From NCBI GenBank assembly GCA_964023205.1, contig OZ026836.1:1433501-1497500 (forward strand): DNA of 64,000 nt, in the 5' to 3' direction. A model generated the notes under the pieces. It was not told where the DNA came from. It saw only the letters and a program-made list of their open reading frames with translations, and did not search any database. A program made the translations under genes and the position numbers. Below, piece after piece: positions 62,702 through 64,000 of the stretch; position 1 is the stretch's first letter; each line of letters begins with the position of its first letter. The DNA is from Lutraria lutraria (taxonomy: Eukaryota > Mollusca > Bivalvia > Venerida > Mactridae).

Positions 62702-63695
62702 GATAAACATAAGGAAAATCAATTAGCTAATTTCTTTAAGTTATTTGATATATCTTAGATGGAATAATGGTACTAAAACGCTCACTTTATGAGGTGTTTG
62801 TGAAACACCAATTGCTCCCTAAAGAGCAAATGGATAGTTGACCTTTGACCTATTGATAGACCTTATCAACAGTGGTCATCTATCTGTATTTGACCAACCT
62901 TCAAACCAAGTGAAGACCTAAGAGGCCAATACAGTCGAATTGGCCAGACAAGGTTTGATTAAAAACGAGCAAAAAAGACAGACATGAGCAATCCAGCAAT
63001 ATATACCCTCATTTCTTTGAAATGGGGGCATAACTAGAACTTTAAAAAAGAACCCTACACTTACAAAAATATGACAAAAATATAATTACAAATTATTCCA
63101 AGTCAAGACATTTTACCTAATAGAAATAACTATTGGAATAAGAAAAGTTTTGTAGAAATATTCAGGCAGTTGATTTTCCTCAGCTTTATAAAATCTACAA
63201 TTTAAGTTAAAATAAGGGCACTAAAATCTTAATGAGGTGTTTGTAATTAAGAAATTAAAATCTAGAAAAATCCAAATCCCCCTCCTACTCCTAAAAAATG
63301 AAGATATTAAAATTGAACAAATTTTATTCAAGAGGTATTCTTTGTAGGTCAGAATTCAGTGTTTGTGAACCCCGACAACTATTTAAAGGCTTGTGTCATC
63401 TGCAAATAGATAGATGTTTGCCCTGATGTCAGAAACGATGTCATTGCAGAGTTCGAGCACCCAATTATTCATCAAGAGGTGTTTGATCCCAACAAATGTT
63501 ATTCAGAAGGTTTGCTTTGGTGATTTCATCTGCCACAGGGTTATCACCACCTTGCAGTGAAGCAAGGATGAACTCGCTTTGGAGGAGATGAAAGATTTGA
63601 GACTAGTTCACCATGATTTCCATGATGATGGAGAGGAAAGGAGTTTTTGTGCTAACATATCATTATGATTTGGTTCTGCCTTTCTCCTTTCATCA
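62702..63695. repeat. u30: right-edge partial unit with internal deletion
   Basis: One hybrid S-type subrepeat with a DR1 at 62839-62851, then C and the FADD end of the relic. At 63446/63447 the sequence jumps from GATGTCATTG to CAGAGTTCGAG, removing about 0.9 kb of RT palm; TTG is common to both parents at the break. Point changes are far more frequent than inside the array. Similarity to the unit ends at about 63695, within the linker. Confidence 0.9.
63310..63690 (-). pseudogene. u30 RT relic, internally deleted
   Basis: The linker (63447-63690) is joined directly to the end of the FADD block (about 63310-63446), so the KAFD and GTPQES boxes are missing. A further short loss near 63370 removes bases after the FADD box. 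This is a different deletion from that of u0. Confidence 0.8.
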
Positions 63696-64000
63696 TGGTT
63701 TCAAATTCGTTTGAATGTAGAAGATTTTTATTAAGCTAACATCATTTTTATTAAGAACAACCATATCAATGGCGGCTTATAATCCTACTCAATTTTCAAT
63801 TTAATGTCTCAAATATCCTACCAACCATCCTTTAATTCAGAGTAAGATATCTATTGTGATTTTCATGATAAGTCTAAGTCTATGGTTTTTAGAAGCGAAA
63901 GCGAAGCAAGAGCTTCTATAGTGATACGCCCAGTTTTGTATTAACAAAAACGTGACACCTCTACTCCAAACATTCATGTTGAAAAGAGTACCACTGGTTG
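63696..64000. other. Right flank, nothing recognised
   Basis: AT-rich unique-looking sequence. There is a direct repeat of TTTTATTAAG near 63725-63755, and a 6-bp inverted pair AGAAGC/GCTTCT near 63891-63916. No gene, transposon end or satellite similarity is visible. Confidence 0.5.

Larger units (their letters stand above)
1866..63695. repeat. Complete tandem satellite array, 29 full units plus two partial edge units
   Basis: A single sequence motif set recurs head to tail across about 61.8 kb. The GATAAAC landmark used as the unit start occurs at 2744, 4519, 6765, 8540, 10787, 13033, 15279, 17054, 18829, 20604, 22379, 24624, 26869, 28642, 30417, 32663, 34438, 36684, 38459, 40705, 42954, 45200, 46975, 49224, 51461, 53710, 55958, 58206, 60458 and 62702. 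Spacings fall in two classes, 1773-1775 bp (11 units) and 2237-2252 bp (18 units). Copies differ by scattered point changes and a few small indels, so by eye they are very similar. Each unit is a composite: one or two subrepeats of about 475 bp, a truncated further subrepeat, then about 1.05 kb of minus-strand RT relic. Both junctions with unrelated flank are in the window. No unit contains an open gene. Confidence 0.97.

Noticed and set aside
1866..63695. CRISPR array or phage/plasmid repeat
   Set aside because: The units are kilobases long with no repeat-spacer alternation, and the embedded elements are eukaryotic LINE and pogo types.
1866..63695. Two unrelated satellites interleaved (1.77 and 2.25 kb)
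   Set aside because: The two lengths differ only by one extra 475-bp subrepeat and otherwise share all sequence.

Overview
The window is non-coding eukaryotic DNA. It is AT-rich, and no intact gene, tRNA or rRNA is recognisable. Three ancient mobile-element relics (a pogo/Tigger-type transposon end and two non-LTR retrotransposon reverse transcriptases) suggest an animal genome, probably an invertebrate. The exact lineage cannot be read from the sequence.

Layout. Bases 1-102 are the terminus of a pogo-like DNA transposon that continues off the left edge. Bases 172-960 are a decayed L1/Tx1-type reverse transcriptase on the + strand. Bases 961-1865 hold nothing I recognise. Bases 1866-63695 (about 61.8 kb, nearly the whole window) are one complete head-to-tail satellite array, with both edges inside the window. 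Bases 63696-64000 are unrecognised flank.

The array. I count 29 full units (here u1-u29, bounded at a conserved GATAAAC) plus a deleted partial unit at each edge (u0, u30). Units come in two lengths: 11 short (S, about 1775 bp) and 18 long (L, about 2246 bp). The difference is one extra copy of a subrepeat of about 475 bp. L units carry subrepeats A and B followed by a truncated third copy, C. S units carry one copy whose left half is A-like and right half is B-like, as a crossover between A and B would produce. The rest of each unit (about 1.05 kb) is a minus-strand fragment of a CR1/L2/Jockey-type reverse transcriptase, running from the linker upstream of the RT through the KAFD, GTPQES and FADD boxes. 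It is broken by frameshifts and stops. All the short minus-strand reading frames in the array are pieces of this relic or of the subrepeat. They start at TTG or GTG and are not genes.

What stands out. Each A and B subrepeat holds a perfect AGGTCA-A-AGGTCA direct repeat (the DR1 consensus of RXR/HNF4-type nuclear receptors) inside a cluster of perfect short inverted repeats, giving about 49 DR1 sites in 62 kb. Diagnostic variants show layered homogenisation. Two unit lineages alternate strictly across u13-u22, and a different alternation occupies u23-u28. The edge units are the most diverged and have lost most of the RT by internal deletion. Whether the array has any function cannot be told from sequence alone.
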